From Apodospora peruviana (Eukaryota; Ascomycota; Sordariomycetes; Sordariales; Lasiosphaeriaceae), in NCBI GenBank assembly GCA_033439685.1, contig JAUEDM010000008.1, forward strand, positions 1,364,001-1,428,000: a stretch of 64,000 bases of DNA, written 5' to 3'. The notes beneath the pieces were generated by a model. The model worked only from the letters and a program-made list of their open reading frames with translations. It had not been told where the DNA came from and ran no database searches. Shown here one piece after another: positions 1 through 10,601 of the stretch; position 1 is the first letter of the stretch, and each line of letters begins with the position of its first letter. The position numbers and the translations under genes were made by a program.

Positions 1-52
1 GACGAGTCAGTGAGAAAGTTCTAAGAAAAAAAAGAAAAGGTTAAAACTGAAC

Positions 53-139
53 TCCCCTCGACCGGAATCGAGCCGGTGACCTTTCGGTTATGATCTGACA
101 ATTACAGCCGAACGTGATAGCCAACTACACCACAAGGGG
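53..139 (-). tRNA. tRNA-Tyr (anticodon GUA) with intron
   Basis: On the minus strand this folds as a complete tRNA. The seven-base acceptor stem starts with C1-G72, a pair typical of eukaryotic tRNA-Tyr, and the discriminator is A. The anticodon stem is TTCGG/CCGAA and the T stem ACCGG/CCGGT. The loop reads C-T-G-T-A-A, giving anticodon GTA followed by A37. A 13-nt intron (about plus-strand 89-101) sits directly 3' of A37, the usual place, leaving a 74-nt mature tRNA. The T loop begins C-T-C-G instead of the usual T-T-C-G, so the internal B box is slightly off consensus. Confidence 0.93.
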
Positions 140-2577
140 TTTTATTCTGTTGTGGGGGGATGCAAAACTGGTAACTTATCAGACCTTGGCATCCCATCGG
201 CAGAGTATCCTTACAGCCCCGCTTCGTCCCGGGCCCTGAGCTAACACCACTTTCCAGGTAAGCCTGAAGAGGAAGTGGGTCTGTTTGTACAGTACCTTTA
301 GGCAGCTATCCCTAACTTCAAGGCGCTCAGTCTTTACAGTTTATCAGCGCTGACTCATTCCTCACCCTCCGTTACGAAGTAACCCCGGAGTCTGTACTGT
401 CGTCAAGATTTGAAAGCGCCGCACGACACACCAAGGCGAGCCCAATAAGCCAGTGGCAACATGTCTTTCAGGGGCGGCTCCACTACTGCCCCTCGTGGGT
501 GGCCTAAATTGTTACTACACAAACCTCTCCTCAAACCCAGTACTTAATCCTCCCAGACTTCCCCCGGCTTGCCACAGGTCCTTTATGTACCTTTAGATAG
601 TGAGTCATCACTAACACCAGAATCCATCGACGGTTTAATATGTATCAGGTTATGCATAGTACAACACGGGTTTTTAGCGAGGCAAAACTATCTTTAACAA
701 AACAACGACTTAACGAGCGCTCGAGGTATGGTCCGATATGTATTGTCGAATCAATTCATACCTGCCTGGGTCATTGGTCTGTAGAATTACATGATGGAAG
801 TTCCCCATTGACGGGGCCAGTTCCAGGGAGAAGATCTACTTTGCACGGAAGAGATCATCGGGAGAGGAGTGTTCTCGCCTCACAGGTGGACTTTAAGCCG
901 CAGGCACCTAGTTCCGATGTTGATACCGGCGAAAAGACGTCGGTGTTTTTAGAGGGGCCTGCCGGAAGCTGTCGCGTCGCGGGGGGACATTGATGTATTG
1001 GCCCGCTGAAGTCCTGAACCTGTCGAGAGGAACTGGGCAGCCACGAGTGGACGTGTACCGCAACAAGTTTTGGGGTAAAGGACACACGGCTGTGTAAGGT
1101 AGGTAGCGTTTTGCCGTTACTTTCAGATCTGGAAGTTTCAGTCAACGACCGACTCAATGGTCTACATTGAGGCTATCCATCCAATACAAAAGCTCAAATA
1201 TCGCGAGGGGCATAACGTCCAAGTATCTACTTGTTGAAATAAGTAATGCCATGCAAATGCTGTTGATATAAGCAGGCATAACTAACTACATCATGGCTTC
1301 AAGGAGCAAATTACTTTCAGTTCTGCCTTTCAAAGCAGCTGGAAGTCATAACCCGATATCAACAACAGGTCCCAAACCACCCTAACCCTCTACCTTAATC
1401 AAGAATGGAAATGCAGATTGCATCCGCCGCCCGGACGTCATTTGTCTGGTTGCGAGGCGGGTGCGGGATTTCTAATTGTATAATACGGAACTATACGGAT
1501 GTATTCAGATCAGAGTTTCCCACCAGCCACCGTGAGTCTCACAACATCAGCACGCATTACATTACATATCTGCCACGCTGCATTCAGTCACTGGGCTATC
1601 GTATAATCCGGCCAAAGCCAGATCGCCTGCGGAGCAAACTTCAACTTAAAGGGGAAGTTTTTCTCTCCAAGTCAAAAACAAGATCAGTAACAAATCATTC
1701 CAGCGGTGGGTTAATATAAGTGGGACAACATGCTCAGCTGTGAACCCCACGCGTGAATCTAAGGTTTGAGAGGTAATATTTTCGTCTTTTAGGTTCAGAC
1801 CGAATGTCTCTATGGCTGTTTTTGCAGTTCCTGCCCATTGACCACCCTCCCCCCCAACACATCACAACCCACAAAACAATACCCACGTACGTAGCTTGCC
1901 ATGCCTCGACCAGTCGTGATATGAGGTCCAGCACCCCAACCCCTTAATTACGTGTCTGTCTTGCATCCGAGGCTGTTGCTAGCACGCTCAGTCACTTGAT
2001 GTTTCTTGGACCAATACATGGCAAATTCAGTCCATAGTGGATAGACATGGCCGTGGAAAATCAATCGACTACAGTCATAAAGTACTGTTGGTATGACAAT
2101 ACATAAGTAGGTAGGTAGACTTGTGCACTTGCAAAAGCAAACTCCGGCGTCTATTCTTCTCCCCAGTCCAAGTGTTCCGCTACACCTGTAAGGTTGACGG
2201 TTGTGACGCTCCGGAGCTCTTTGAAAGAAAGGTTCGAGGACTAGAAACCAACCGAAACAGCCGCGTCGCGTCGCGTCGCGATACGTGTCCCGTCGGCGGT
2301 GGTGGTTTGCAGTGGCGTTCCCAGGCTCCACACAAAGTGTTAAAGTTGACAGACGAGAAAACTACTTATAAGAGAGTCATCCACTTCAACTTCCTCCTTG
2401 GTTCATCACACAACCATCAGTTCCTTGACAGATAAGAAAGCCAATCCACCCTGCTTCGAACCTTCACTTCATCAACTTCCTCCTTCTCGGTTCATCACGC
2501 AACCATCAGTTCCAAGACTTTTCATTAATTTTCCAAGACCGCACACCTCTTCCAACATTTCCAAAACACGAAAAACA
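140..2577. other. Intergenic, no supported gene
   Basis: Short open frames occur on both strands (the longest about 117 codons near 640-993), but none has recognisable domains, credible codon use or splice structure. The last 200 bases look like a fungal promoter and leader: a TTATAAG element at about 2366-2372 followed by pyrimidine-rich sequence and the direct repeat listed separately. Confidence 0.5.
2385..2513 (+). repeat. Imperfect direct repeat in a leader
   Basis: A block beginning TCAACTTCCTCCTT, followed by GGTTCATCAC and CAACCATCAGTTCC, occurs at about 2386-2424 and again at about 2472-2513, with one substitution in the second half and a small length difference between the halves. 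It lies just upstream of the decayed reading frame at 2578, so it looks like a duplicated piece of its 5' leader. Confidence 0.7.
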
Positions 2578-3554
2578 ATGCCGAGGAAGAAGGTAATGGC
2601 GCCGAAGGTGGTGATGTTACATTCGTACATCCCCCACAGGTTGTGGCGTGTGCGGAGATTGGCGCGTTTTGAAGATGAACGGAGAGAGATGGTGTCGTTG
2701 TTCTGGCGAAGCGCCGCCGCCGCAGGTCCAGCAGCAGCACTTGCCTCAGCAGCAATCCCACGGCATACATGGGATCATACCAACAGCAGCTCGAGCAGCA
2801 GCTGCACAATTCGGCGTTCTTCCCGCCGCTGTCGTCTTCTGCCTTCGCTCCTTCGTTTTCCGGTTTGCCCCCCGCGGCGAACCAACCGTAGAAACGAAAG
2901 ATGCGGCATGCCAGCGAGCGGGAGGAGGACGCTCCCACGGCTCTTGATATGGACCACCGACGAGTACCGAAGAGGCCGCGGCCGCGCAACCACACTACCA
3001 ACACGGCTGCTGCTGCTGTTTTCGGTGTTCCTTTCGGTGCTGCTCCTGTTGTGGAGGATTCTCCGGCTGCCGATTCTGGAGCCTCAGCCCGGGTGCCAAC
3101 CGGGCTGCCTCCGACTTCTGACGCCAGTCTCGACGTTTTGGTCGATATTGCCCCCCTTGTCTCGCTTGCGAACACCGCGCCATCGCCGTCACCCTCCGTC
3201 GGTCCCGTCGCGACAACAGATTCGCCGCCCGACACGGGCAACGACGACGAAGACCAGACCTTGCTGGCGCCGGAGACGGGCTTCAACTGGGAGCCAAGCC
3301 TTCGATGACTTCGACGACTCCGTCGCCGTCGACCCTGCCCCCATCGTCGCCATCCGACACCGACGCCTCCGATGTCGCGCCCGTCGCCGACAACGTCCAT
3401 GCCCGCCCCGTCCTTGCCCCAAGCGGCACCACTACTGCGGCAGGAGAAGAAGATGATCCCGTCGACTTCAGGTCAATGGCTGAATGAAGACTGGCTGGAC
3501 ATTAGAGACAAGGAGGACTGGCTGAAGCGGAATCTTGCTATGGGGCCGTTATGA
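2578..3554 (+). pseudogene. Decayed gene for a Gln/Pro/Ser-rich protein
   Basis: A promoter-like TATA element lies about 210 bases upstream of an ATG at 2578, but protein-like sequence then changes frame repeatedly. A Gln/Pro-rich stretch reads in frame 2 to about 2770, then in frame 3 (starting with MGSYQQQLEQQ). A TAG at 2889-2891 stands where CAG (Gln) would continue the reading. Frame 3 then runs Pro/Ser/Asp-rich through GFNWEPSLR to a stop near 3306. An acidic FDDFDDS stretch follows in frame 1, a Pro/Ser-rich one in frame 2, and DWLDIRDKEDWLKRN in frame 3. Four frames joined by apparent indels plus one C-to-T-type stop argue for a dead gene. Alternatively, part of it (2901-3308, 135 codons) is still read, or undetected introns explain some shifts. 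I do not recognise the family. Confidence 0.45.
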
Positions 3555-4301
3555 ACGTGTCCAAATCCCGTCGAACATCGATCAGCGAATACGAGATATG
3601 AGGAAAGCGATATGTTTGGGAACGACACCGTTGCTTGCGCTGTCGCCGCGCTACCATGCCAGGTGATGTGGCCTGCCGCTCTGGTGCAAGATCCGCCACC
3701 GGATAGCATGTCCTAAGTCCTTGCAGGTTCACAGCGACCGACACGGATAGACGACTACCCCCGGCCACAAATCGCATGCCCTCGTCCTCGTTCAATAGAG
3801 CAGATATGGAGCAAGAGTTTGGGTACATATATCTCTTTGTGGGGTTGAGACCAAGGCGTTTGGATATACTATGGACAGGATTTATGGTCATATACATGAA
3901 GTACCATACACAGTTTTGATAATTTAGGTGTCGATATCGGTTTATTTACAGCTATACGATTTGGCAATGATACCAAGAGATTCGATATCGCTTTGAACGG
4001 CAGTTTTGTCTTTTTCTATTTGGCTTACGTTTTTAACATTTAATACCCAGATACCTAGTTATCTGAAAGGACCTTAACTGATTCGAATCTATAATCCTTT
4101 CTGGTTTTTGTTAGGCAGAAGTACAAAGCTCTTAGTTTATCTTTGTATCATTTTATATTGTCTCTAAGCTGTTTCTTGTTTTTTGTCACGTCTTGTGCGA
4201 GACACAGATGCCCCAGAGGTGCATAAATAGAAAATAGAACGGCCAAAAAAAAGTGTTGAAATACTACACATAGGATCAACTCGGACTAACTAACATGTGA
4301 G
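3555..4301. other. AT-rich intergenic stretch
   Basis: This stretch is distinctly richer in A and T than its flanks, with no credible reading frame on either strand. It ends in branch-like CTAACTAAC and an AG (4300-4301) that could be the 3' splice site of the next entry, so it may contain an intron or upstream exons I could not place. Confidence 0.4.
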
Positions 4302-4639
4302 GTACAATTATACCGGCTATGGCTCGTATGGAACTGTTGATACCGCCAACGGTCTTTGGACACCTTACGCTTCGTATCATGCACCGCTTGGGGTTCTTCC
4401 ACCAGGGAAGAAACCTCTCGACTACTTTGGCCAGTGCCATGTATACTAGCTCCAGACTCTACGCCACCTTTTCTCTCTCTTCCTCCTCCCGCTACGTGTT
4501 ACGGATACTTGTCGTATATTAGCGACTACGGGGTTACATTCTACAAGCCTACGATTGGAACAAGTTCTACGGCCCCTTACAGCAGCAAATGCCACGCCAC
4601 CGCCAGTCCGGCCAGGGACGTTATGGCGGACCAGACTGA
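4302..4639 (+). CDS. Possible 3' exons of an unrecognised gene
   Basis: Two open stretches join cleanly. Exon A (4302-4440) follows a CTAACTAAC...GAG acceptor and encodes a Tyr/Gly-rich segment running YTGYGSYGTVDTANG... to ...LDYFGQCH. An 82-nt GTATAC...TTAG intron (4441-4522) follows. Exon B (4523-4639) continues in the same frame with RLRGYILQAYDWNKFYGP... and ends QGRYGGPD at a TGA. Composition and frame closure across the intron favour real coding sequence. No start exon was found upstream, so the gene is incomplete, or it could be the tail of the decayed gene at 2578. Its last 63 bases overlap, antisense, the 3' end of the minus-strand GPI-protein gene. The family is unknown. Confidence 0.35.
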
Positions 4640-5789
4640 ACCCACTCCGTGTATCGTCTTACTGCCACCGGAGGGAATAGGAACACTAATGGTGCCGTTA
4701 CCCAAGGCCGGGGGAAGCTGGACCTTACCGTTGCCGTCAGGCTTGGGGATGGGAACAGCGGTGGGGAGACCATTGAAGCCAGTAGTAGTGGTGGTACTGG
4801 TCGTAGTAGTGCCTGGCTTATTCTTGTCGTCAGTGTTGGCTGTTGCGTCTTGGAAGCGGCGGCTTCCTTCAGCGAAATCGCTTGCGCGCAGGCAGGTCAG
4901 TGATGTCCCGACCGGTGCGTCGGTCAAGTCGGGGGAGGAGTATCCCCATGTGAGGCCGAGGACGTAGACTTGGCGGATGGATGCGTCGTAGGCGGTCGTG
5001 TCGTCGATCGCGTGTGCATCGTCTTTTTGGCCGAGGCGGGCGTAGTTGAACGTCCCGGTGGAAGAGGACTGGTTGACGGCAAGTACTGGACGAGTTGATT
5101 TGTTAGTTTATTGTCTGTAATTATGTCAAAACGGATAGACGTTGGAACTTACAGGCATGCTGGCTTGTCGTGCCGCCCCAAGCATCTGAACAGCTGTCGG
5201 GAATCTGCATCATCGGGCACTTGCCGATTACACCCAGGAAGTGATGCGTCTTGAAGTCCTCGGATAGTCGGGTTTGCATATCCTCGAGACAAGCTGGCGG
5301 CAGCACGCCATTGCACGTCGGGTCGACCTTGTCAGTTTCTGTGTGCAACTTCGTCGGGACCCAGATCTCCTGGCACACCTCCCATGACGCGTCTTGGGTG
5401 ACTTCCCACTGTTTGTCGCCCTCCGACTTCTTGACCAGCTTGTCGGGTGCATCTAGCTGGATCCAGGTGCCGGTAAAGTATTTGCCGGCGTTTTGGGGAT
5501 GCGGTACGTCGTCGGCGATCATGAGGGAGAACTCCCACTTGTCTGACTTCTTGCCGGGGTACTTCGAGCTCATGTCCCAGCCATCGACGCTCGCCTTCGC
5601 CGTGGCATTTGGCTTCGCGAAAGATATTTGCCAGACATCGTTTTTCACGTCGTTGAGGTTTCTGGAGAAGAACGGGGAGAGATTGCTGTCGATGTAGCCG
5701 CCGGGGTTGAAGAGATCGTCAGTTGTTATGCAAGACGCGCCGGCAGCCAAGCTGAGAAGAGCTGTGAAGGTTGAATGTGACGACGGCAT
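4577..5789 (-). CDS. Secreted, probably GPI-anchored protein, 381 aa
   Basis: Two exons, 5789-5153 and 5085-4577, flank a 67-nt intron (GTAAGT...CCAG); the joined frame gives 381 residues. The N-terminus is a signal peptide (MPSSHSTFTALLSLAAGAS). The ectodomain has several Cys and N-glycosylation sites. A Thr-rich linker (about ten Thr near residues 295-305) precedes a Pro/Gly segment and a hydrophobic C-terminus ending SLAGLAVAWHLLL, preceded by small residues, as in a GPI-attachment signal. That predicts a cell-surface or wall protein. I recognise no catalytic domain. The gene is divergent from the small membrane-protein gene at 6602, and its 3' end overlaps plus-strand open sequence. Without splicing, the first exon would run into a short spurious tail and the anchor signal would be lost. 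Confidence 0.8.
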
Positions 5790-6601
5790 TTTGGAGGTTT
5801 CAATTCAGATTAGTCCTAAAAGCAAGATAGGGAAGATGGAAAAAGAAAGCACAGAGATGATTACCAGAATCGAGAAAGATTGATTTGTTCTACGAGTCGT
5901 GCTACAACAGGTCGGGACGGTTGCAGGTACTTATAGATCTCGTACGTCAAGACCGCCAGCCAAGCGGATCCACGATGCAGGATGGGGATGGAAACAATGA
6001 GGAATCTGGATTGTTACACAGGATCCGTCGTACAAGTGTTGGCCAAGACGGAGTATTCCCTTTTGGCGGTGTTGGGAGCCGAAGCGACGGAGCGGGCCAG
6101 CGACGGCCTTGCCCGTTGTTTGGGCCGCTCTCGCACACTCCAACATCGCTAATCTACGGTATATCCGGCCGGCTTCCAGGGCCTCCATCTGTTCCTTACA
6201 ACGGACAATATCCGCTGTATCGCATAAGGGGGCGGTTCCGGGTGGTCCCGGCGGATGCTCCTTCTCCAGGCGACTGTTACACCGAATTCGCTGTTACACG
6301 TACCGGGACTGAGACCGTTGGAGATCTCTCCACAGGTCCCCCACAAGTCTAGGGGCACCTACTAGGGCCTAGTGGGGAGCTCTTCCAACCCCACACTATT
6401 GCGTCATAGGCATTGTCCAACGCCAGACGAACCGTTGAGTGAGGTCACCATTCCGAAGACTTGAAATTCAACCAAAAAAACAAAACAAACACTCCACGGA
6501 TCAAACTATTTTCTCAGAAAACCACTAATAAAACTACTACGCACGATACACAATATCTAAAAATCACACCAACCACACTCTAGCCATTTAATTCCATCAA
6601 G
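5790..6601. other. Divergent intergenic region
   Basis: This region lies between the starts of the GPI-protein gene (minus) and the small membrane-protein gene (plus), so it should hold both promoters. Open frames of up to 155 codons cross 5885-6352 on several frames at once, which suggests GC-rich composition rather than a gene. The last 130 bases before 6602 are A/C-rich, like a fungal leader. Confidence 0.45.
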
Positions 6602-6968
6602 ATGCTCTCCCAAACTCAAAGACTCGCCACCCGGACGATGACGACCTCCAGTCTCGCACGAATGGCGCCCAGGATCCAGCCAAATCGGGTTGCGACGCAA
6701 CAAAGGCGTCACGCTGGTACAGGAGGCAAGGACGCCGAGCCGGATATGGGCGGCCCAGGCGGCCAGGAGCAGTACCCGGAGACACAACCGATACACAGGT
6801 GTGAACTTCCACCTTCAGAATTCTGGTGCTTGCAAGTTTGCCATCTATCCTAACAAAAACAACAGGAAATATGCTGGCATTACCGTTGCTGGTGTGCTTG
6901 TTGCGGGCGGTGTCATGTACACGATGAAGAAGAAGAACGTGACGGATACCAATGCTGGTGCTGCTTGA
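6602..6968 (+). CDS. Small membrane protein, probably mitochondrial, 99 aa
   Basis: Exons 6602-6798 and 6866-6968 are joined across a 67-nt intron (GTGTGA...CCTAACA...ACAG). The split codon AG|G restores Arg-Lys-Tyr and a single 99-residue frame. The N-terminal 40 residues are rich in Arg, Ser, Thr and Gln with no acidic residue (MLSQTQRLATRTMTTSSLAR), like a mitochondrial presequence. A Gly/Pro/Glu middle follows, then one membrane span (YAGITVAGVLVAGGVMYTM) and a Lys-rich tail. The layout fits a small single-pass inner-membrane protein. I do not recognise the family, and the localisation is inferred from composition only. The start is the first ATG of the frame. Confidence 0.7.
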
Positions 6969-7574
6969 TCTTGTCATGAATTTGATTGTTTGGGTCGATT
7001 GGAGGTCACCGCCGATGCCGGATGAGATGAGGTTCCTATATCATGTTGATGGAACGAGGGGTTCGTGTTTATGGTTCTGGTTACCTTACTTCGGATGGCC
7101 GTTGGAGGTTGTACGGACTTGCAGCTCGCAGGGAGCCGACTGGTTACCAACGGTTGCGAGGGCGTTGGGACAATGGGACGTCGGTGGATTATTATCACTA
7201 CATTTTTAGGGAAAGTTCAAGTCGAGCTGAAATTTAAGTACTGGAACTCAGTTATAAACTGAGACAGTAGACTCGACCAGTCAACCTTCATAAATGGAAC
7301 TCAAAGATGAAACCAAAAAGCGAGATTTGAACACGGACTTATTCGCGTGGCAGGCTCGAGGACACTGGCATTGGAACTCGAAACCAAAAATTCGGTCCAA
7401 TCCTTATTAATGTTGAAAAAAGGGTGACACATTAGTACATCGAACCCTCAGGTTGGAATGCACCCACTGGTTGAATGATGAAATTACAAGAGTACCTGAG
7501 ATTGGCATATACAATCTGATACAATGGAACCATAAAGGAAAATGCCTAATAACCCAATAAATCACCATGATACA
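6969..7574. other. Convergent intergenic region
   Basis: This holds the 3' flanks of the genes at 6602 (plus) and 7575 (minus). Short overlapping open frames at 6974-7262 on several frames have no protein-like features. Nothing else was seen. Confidence 0.5.
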
Positions 7575-8525
7575 TCAAATAGACTGCCCCTCCAACTCCT
7601 TCTCAGTCCACTCCCACAACTCCGCAGCCAACTTGTCGTCTTTACTGAGCGCCGAACCGCCCGCCTTCCCAACGGGCACATAATACTCCCCGCTCACCAC
7701 GCTTTCCTTCGGCTGCCCCGTCGCCGCCCAGAGCTGGTTCTTGACCCCGATCTCAACAGGCGTCATCAGCATCATCACGGGAGCCGAAAACGTATTCAGA
7801 AACCAATTCGATTCCCTAAACGGCGTAGCCAGATTCGTGTTCACCGCGCCCGGGTGCACGGACACCGTCTTGATCTGGGGATACCGTCTCGCCATCTCGC
7901 GCGCGAACCAGACATTAGCCAACTTGCTCTGCCCGTACCGCGTGACGCTGTAGCTGTCCTTCATATCAGTTTTGACTTTATCGTACGGGATCCCAGTCAT
8001 CGTAGGAAGCCTGTGGCCCTCGGACGAAACCACGACCACGCGCACGTCTTCTTGCCTAGAAGCCGTTGGCAGGAGAAGCGGTTCGAGCAGAAGCTTGGTC
8101 AGAAAAGCGTGCCCGACGTGGTTTGTCCCAAACTGGATCTCGTAGCCTTCTTTGGTTTGCCCGGCGGGAGCCATCATGATCCCCGCGTTGAGCATCAGGA
8201 TGTCGAGGCGGTCCGATTCGGCCACCACCCGCCCGGCCGCGGCCTTGATGGACTCGAACGACGTCAAATCCAAATCGAGCGTCTTGATCAGCGGTGCAGC
8301 ATCGGGACAGCGGCTGGTGATTTCGGCGACGGTGTTCCGGGCGTTCTCGGCGTTGCGCGCTGCCAGCCAGATCCGCGCGGGTGAGTGCTTGACTAGATCG
8401 AGGATGGCTTGCTTGCCTAGGCCTGAGTTGCCGCCCGTCACGAGGATGACTTTGCCCGCGAGCGAGGGGATGTCGGTCGTCGGATTGAAGGAGACGCCGC
8501 CGCCGAAGAAGGGGATTTCGACCAT
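7575..8525 (-). CDS. Short-chain dehydrogenase/reductase, 316 aa
   Basis: An intronless 316-residue frame. It has a Rossmann fold with the nucleotide motif TGGNSGLG (residues 30-37), the NAG motif (113-115), a Ser in VVVVSSEG (about 167) and the catalytic Tyr197-x-x-x-Lys201 (YGQSK), followed by VHPGAVNT. These define an NAD(P)-dependent SDR of the retinol-dehydrogenase/WW-oxidoreductase-like type common in fungi. The substrate cannot be told. There is no signal peptide or clear membrane segment, so it is probably soluble. It does not lie in a recognisable gene cluster. The start is the first ATG, giving the usual short N-terminal extension before the first beta strand. Confidence 0.92.
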   Translation of the reverse strand: MVEIPFFGGGVSFNPTTDIPSLAGKVILVTGGNSGLGKQAILDLVKHSPARIWLAARNAENARNTVAEITSRCPDAAPLIKTLDLDLTSFESIKAAAGRVVAESDRLDILMLNAGIMMAPAGQTKEGYEIQFGTNHVGHAFLTKLLLEPLLLPTASRQEDVRVVVVSSEGHRLPTMTGIPYDKVKTDMKDSYSVTRYGQSKLANVWFAREMARRYPQIKTVSVHPGAVNTNLATPFRESNWFLNTFSAPVMMLMTPVEIGVKNQLWAATGQPKESVVSGEYYVPVGKAGGSALSKDDKLAAELWEWTEKELEGQSI

Positions 8526-9164
8526 TTTTTGGGCGAGGTTTTTGTGAAGTATTATGTAAGGACTGGTTGTGTAAGTGAGCTTACGGCGAGGTACGGATAC
8601 CTATTGGCGAATTGGTCGATGCACGTAAGCAGCGGCCAGGATCTCGAGTGAGACGGCGGGAAGAAATTGTAGGCGAGGTTTTAGCGTCACAAGTTCCAAA
8701 AAATGTGGGACAGACAAGAAGCTTGTTTTCCCGGCTTTTGGGGGGGAAATGACAGCAAGCGCCGGAAAAGTATTCGGCTACTCCCGTGGCGGTCGGAGAC
8801 ATTTGTGCCAAAAAAGCGATCTAATCGGATCAATTGTTGCCCGCCACAGTCCGGCGAGAAGGTTACCTAGGTAGGTATTGGTTAGGGTGACGGAGGAGCC
8901 CTAAACCCATACCTCTCTGCACTGCACTAAAGTATAGTGGTGGTAGAGGGCCCAACTCCGCCGGATGTGGTGCTCGAATCCCTTGAATAATTAACAAGAC
9001 GTGTTCAGCGTCTTCAGATTTCGGGAATCAGACCAACTACGCTAATTTAACTCAAGATACAGAGTCAAGTTGCACGATAGTCTTCAACAATACTACGCCT
9101 CCAAACATGCAAGGAAAAACGTCGTTTAAAAGACAGCAGCCCCTACTGCCACTCTAAATACTTA
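8526..9164. other. Upstream region of the SDR; no gene
   Basis: This is the presumed promoter of the minus-strand SDR. The palindromic motif ACCTAGGT appears at about 8866 and 9164, each followed by GTA-rich sequence. A 76-codon minus-strand frame at 8581-8811 has no protein-like features. Confidence 0.45.
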
Positions 9165-10189
9165 CCTAGGTATCCTTCCCAGATGAATCCATGCTTGCGG
9201 CACGACTCCTGGCGAACTGTCGAGTTTGGGTGCTAGTTGGTCCTCGCCGGGCCGGAGGTTCGGGCTGGTGTTGCTATTCAGGCTTTCGAGTCGAGCCACC
9301 GGATCTTGATTTCCGTGCTGCGCCGCCAGGGCATACCATTATCGGGCCGCCACCAAATCTTTCTTAACATGGATGCCAATCTCATAGTGGTACCCCATCG
9401 CGAATTCGCCGGTGTCAAGTCCTCCAATCGCTGCATCGTGAGCATAACGAAAAGCGAGCTCTTCGTTCTTCTCATTTTCATTCGAACCCAAACAAGAACC
9501 ACCGACTCACACCCATGGCCGCTTGGCAATCGCCTTGCCAAGCCGTAAGTCGGTAATAGTTAATCGAATATCACGGCAATAACGCAGATACTGTCGACAA
9601 TGGGTGATGGCGCGTCCTAGACGCTCAAGGAGCCATCTCTTATCTTGGGCTGCTAGTCGAGGATAGCGTTCTTGGACATAGTTGATGTCAAACTGGTCAC
9701 TGAAGGGGTTCCACCGGTCCTGGAGCGCCTTTGTAAAGCGGTCTCGCGGGGTGGCCTTCCTGATCAAAACCGAAATTCTGTGAACAGGCTGCTAAGGCAG
9801 TCCGATATAATATCCAAGATATCATGAGCCTCGTCGGTGGCGTCACCGCGAGCTTTGATGACTGCATAAATCGGGGCCATTCTGACTCTCGAGACCCGAG
9901 TCTTCGTCGTCAGGAGCACCAGGGGAGACCAACCCCAGGTTTTCACGCCTTCCAGAGACGATATCAAATACTAAGAGGATCAGCAAGGCAAATTGGGTCG
10001 AACGTGAAATGTGGGGTGGCACTTACGGTCGCTGGCAGCTTCGGAGAGCTCATCGAGTAGAGCCAGAACTCCTTTCAAGAGTTCGTTTGCGTCCTGAAGC
10101 CAGGCCTCCAAGGACAGTCGGGATGCAGGTGCTTCCAGCCCAAGGTAGACAAGTCCAATTTCAGCTAAGTTGATTTTACCCAAAGTCAC
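9165..10189 (-). pseudogene. Broken gene: acuF/C2H2-type regulatory family plus Sel1-like repeat
   Basis: Read on the minus strand. A helical segment with LLKGVLALLDELSEAASD ends at a GTAAGT donor (intron about 10026-9971). FDIVSGRRENLG... follows, then after a frame change DATDEAHDILDIISDCL. A second frame change (near 9787) leads into VLIRKATPRDRFTKAL, DQFDINYVQERYP and RLGRAITHCRQYLRYCRD. That order (IISD..L..., IRKA.PRDR, FDI..V...FP, ERLGKAI.RRRQYL.Y) is, from memory, typical of large fungal proteins annotated as 'oxidoreductase acuF-like C2H2 zinc finger'. After a TGA (9507-9509) the same frame carries a Sel1-type repeat, with LAFRYAHDAAIGG, EFAMGYHYEIGI and WYALAAQHGN, interrupted by TAA at 9339-9341 where CAA (Gln) would fit. 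At least two indels and two stops mark it as dead. Whether the two parts were one gene is unclear. Confidence 0.65.
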
Positions 10190-10601
10190 ATGTAGCTACC
10201 TGAGCTTATCAGGCAGTTGCGATTCTCTGTTTGCGAGTCACTTGGAGAATATAACCTCCCAGGCGATCTGCTAATAATACGACAAGAGGCATCGGGTCGT
10301 CTAAAGATGAAAAAGTAGAAGGGCTTGGACGAGGCAATGGCAGAAGCATATGAACCGAATGTAGTTAGCGTGCATAAGCCCTTGAGGCTTAGTGCCTCCG
10401 AGCGAAATAAATTCCATCCATCCATCTGTTTGCGAGTCTCGGAGGGGCGGTATTGTATGAGGGTCTGCACTGCGGGTCTGCGGCTGAGAGTGAGCACCGC
10501 GACTCCTGCCAGGTTCTTTCCACCCCGGAATAGCCCGTTCTTCATCTCCACTTCACCTTTGAATGACCTGATCAGGACAGGGTGACCGACCGGAATTGGA
10601 A

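Noticed and set aside
2398..3456. 352-codon plus frame and a 291-codon minus frame across the same DNA
   Set aside because: Both have compositions of Arg/Ser/Pro/Cys expected from GC-rich out-of-frame reading; the protein-like readings lie in other frames.
7542..8384. 280-codon plus frame antisense to the SDR
   Set aside because: The opposite strand carries all SDR motifs; this frame has shadow composition.
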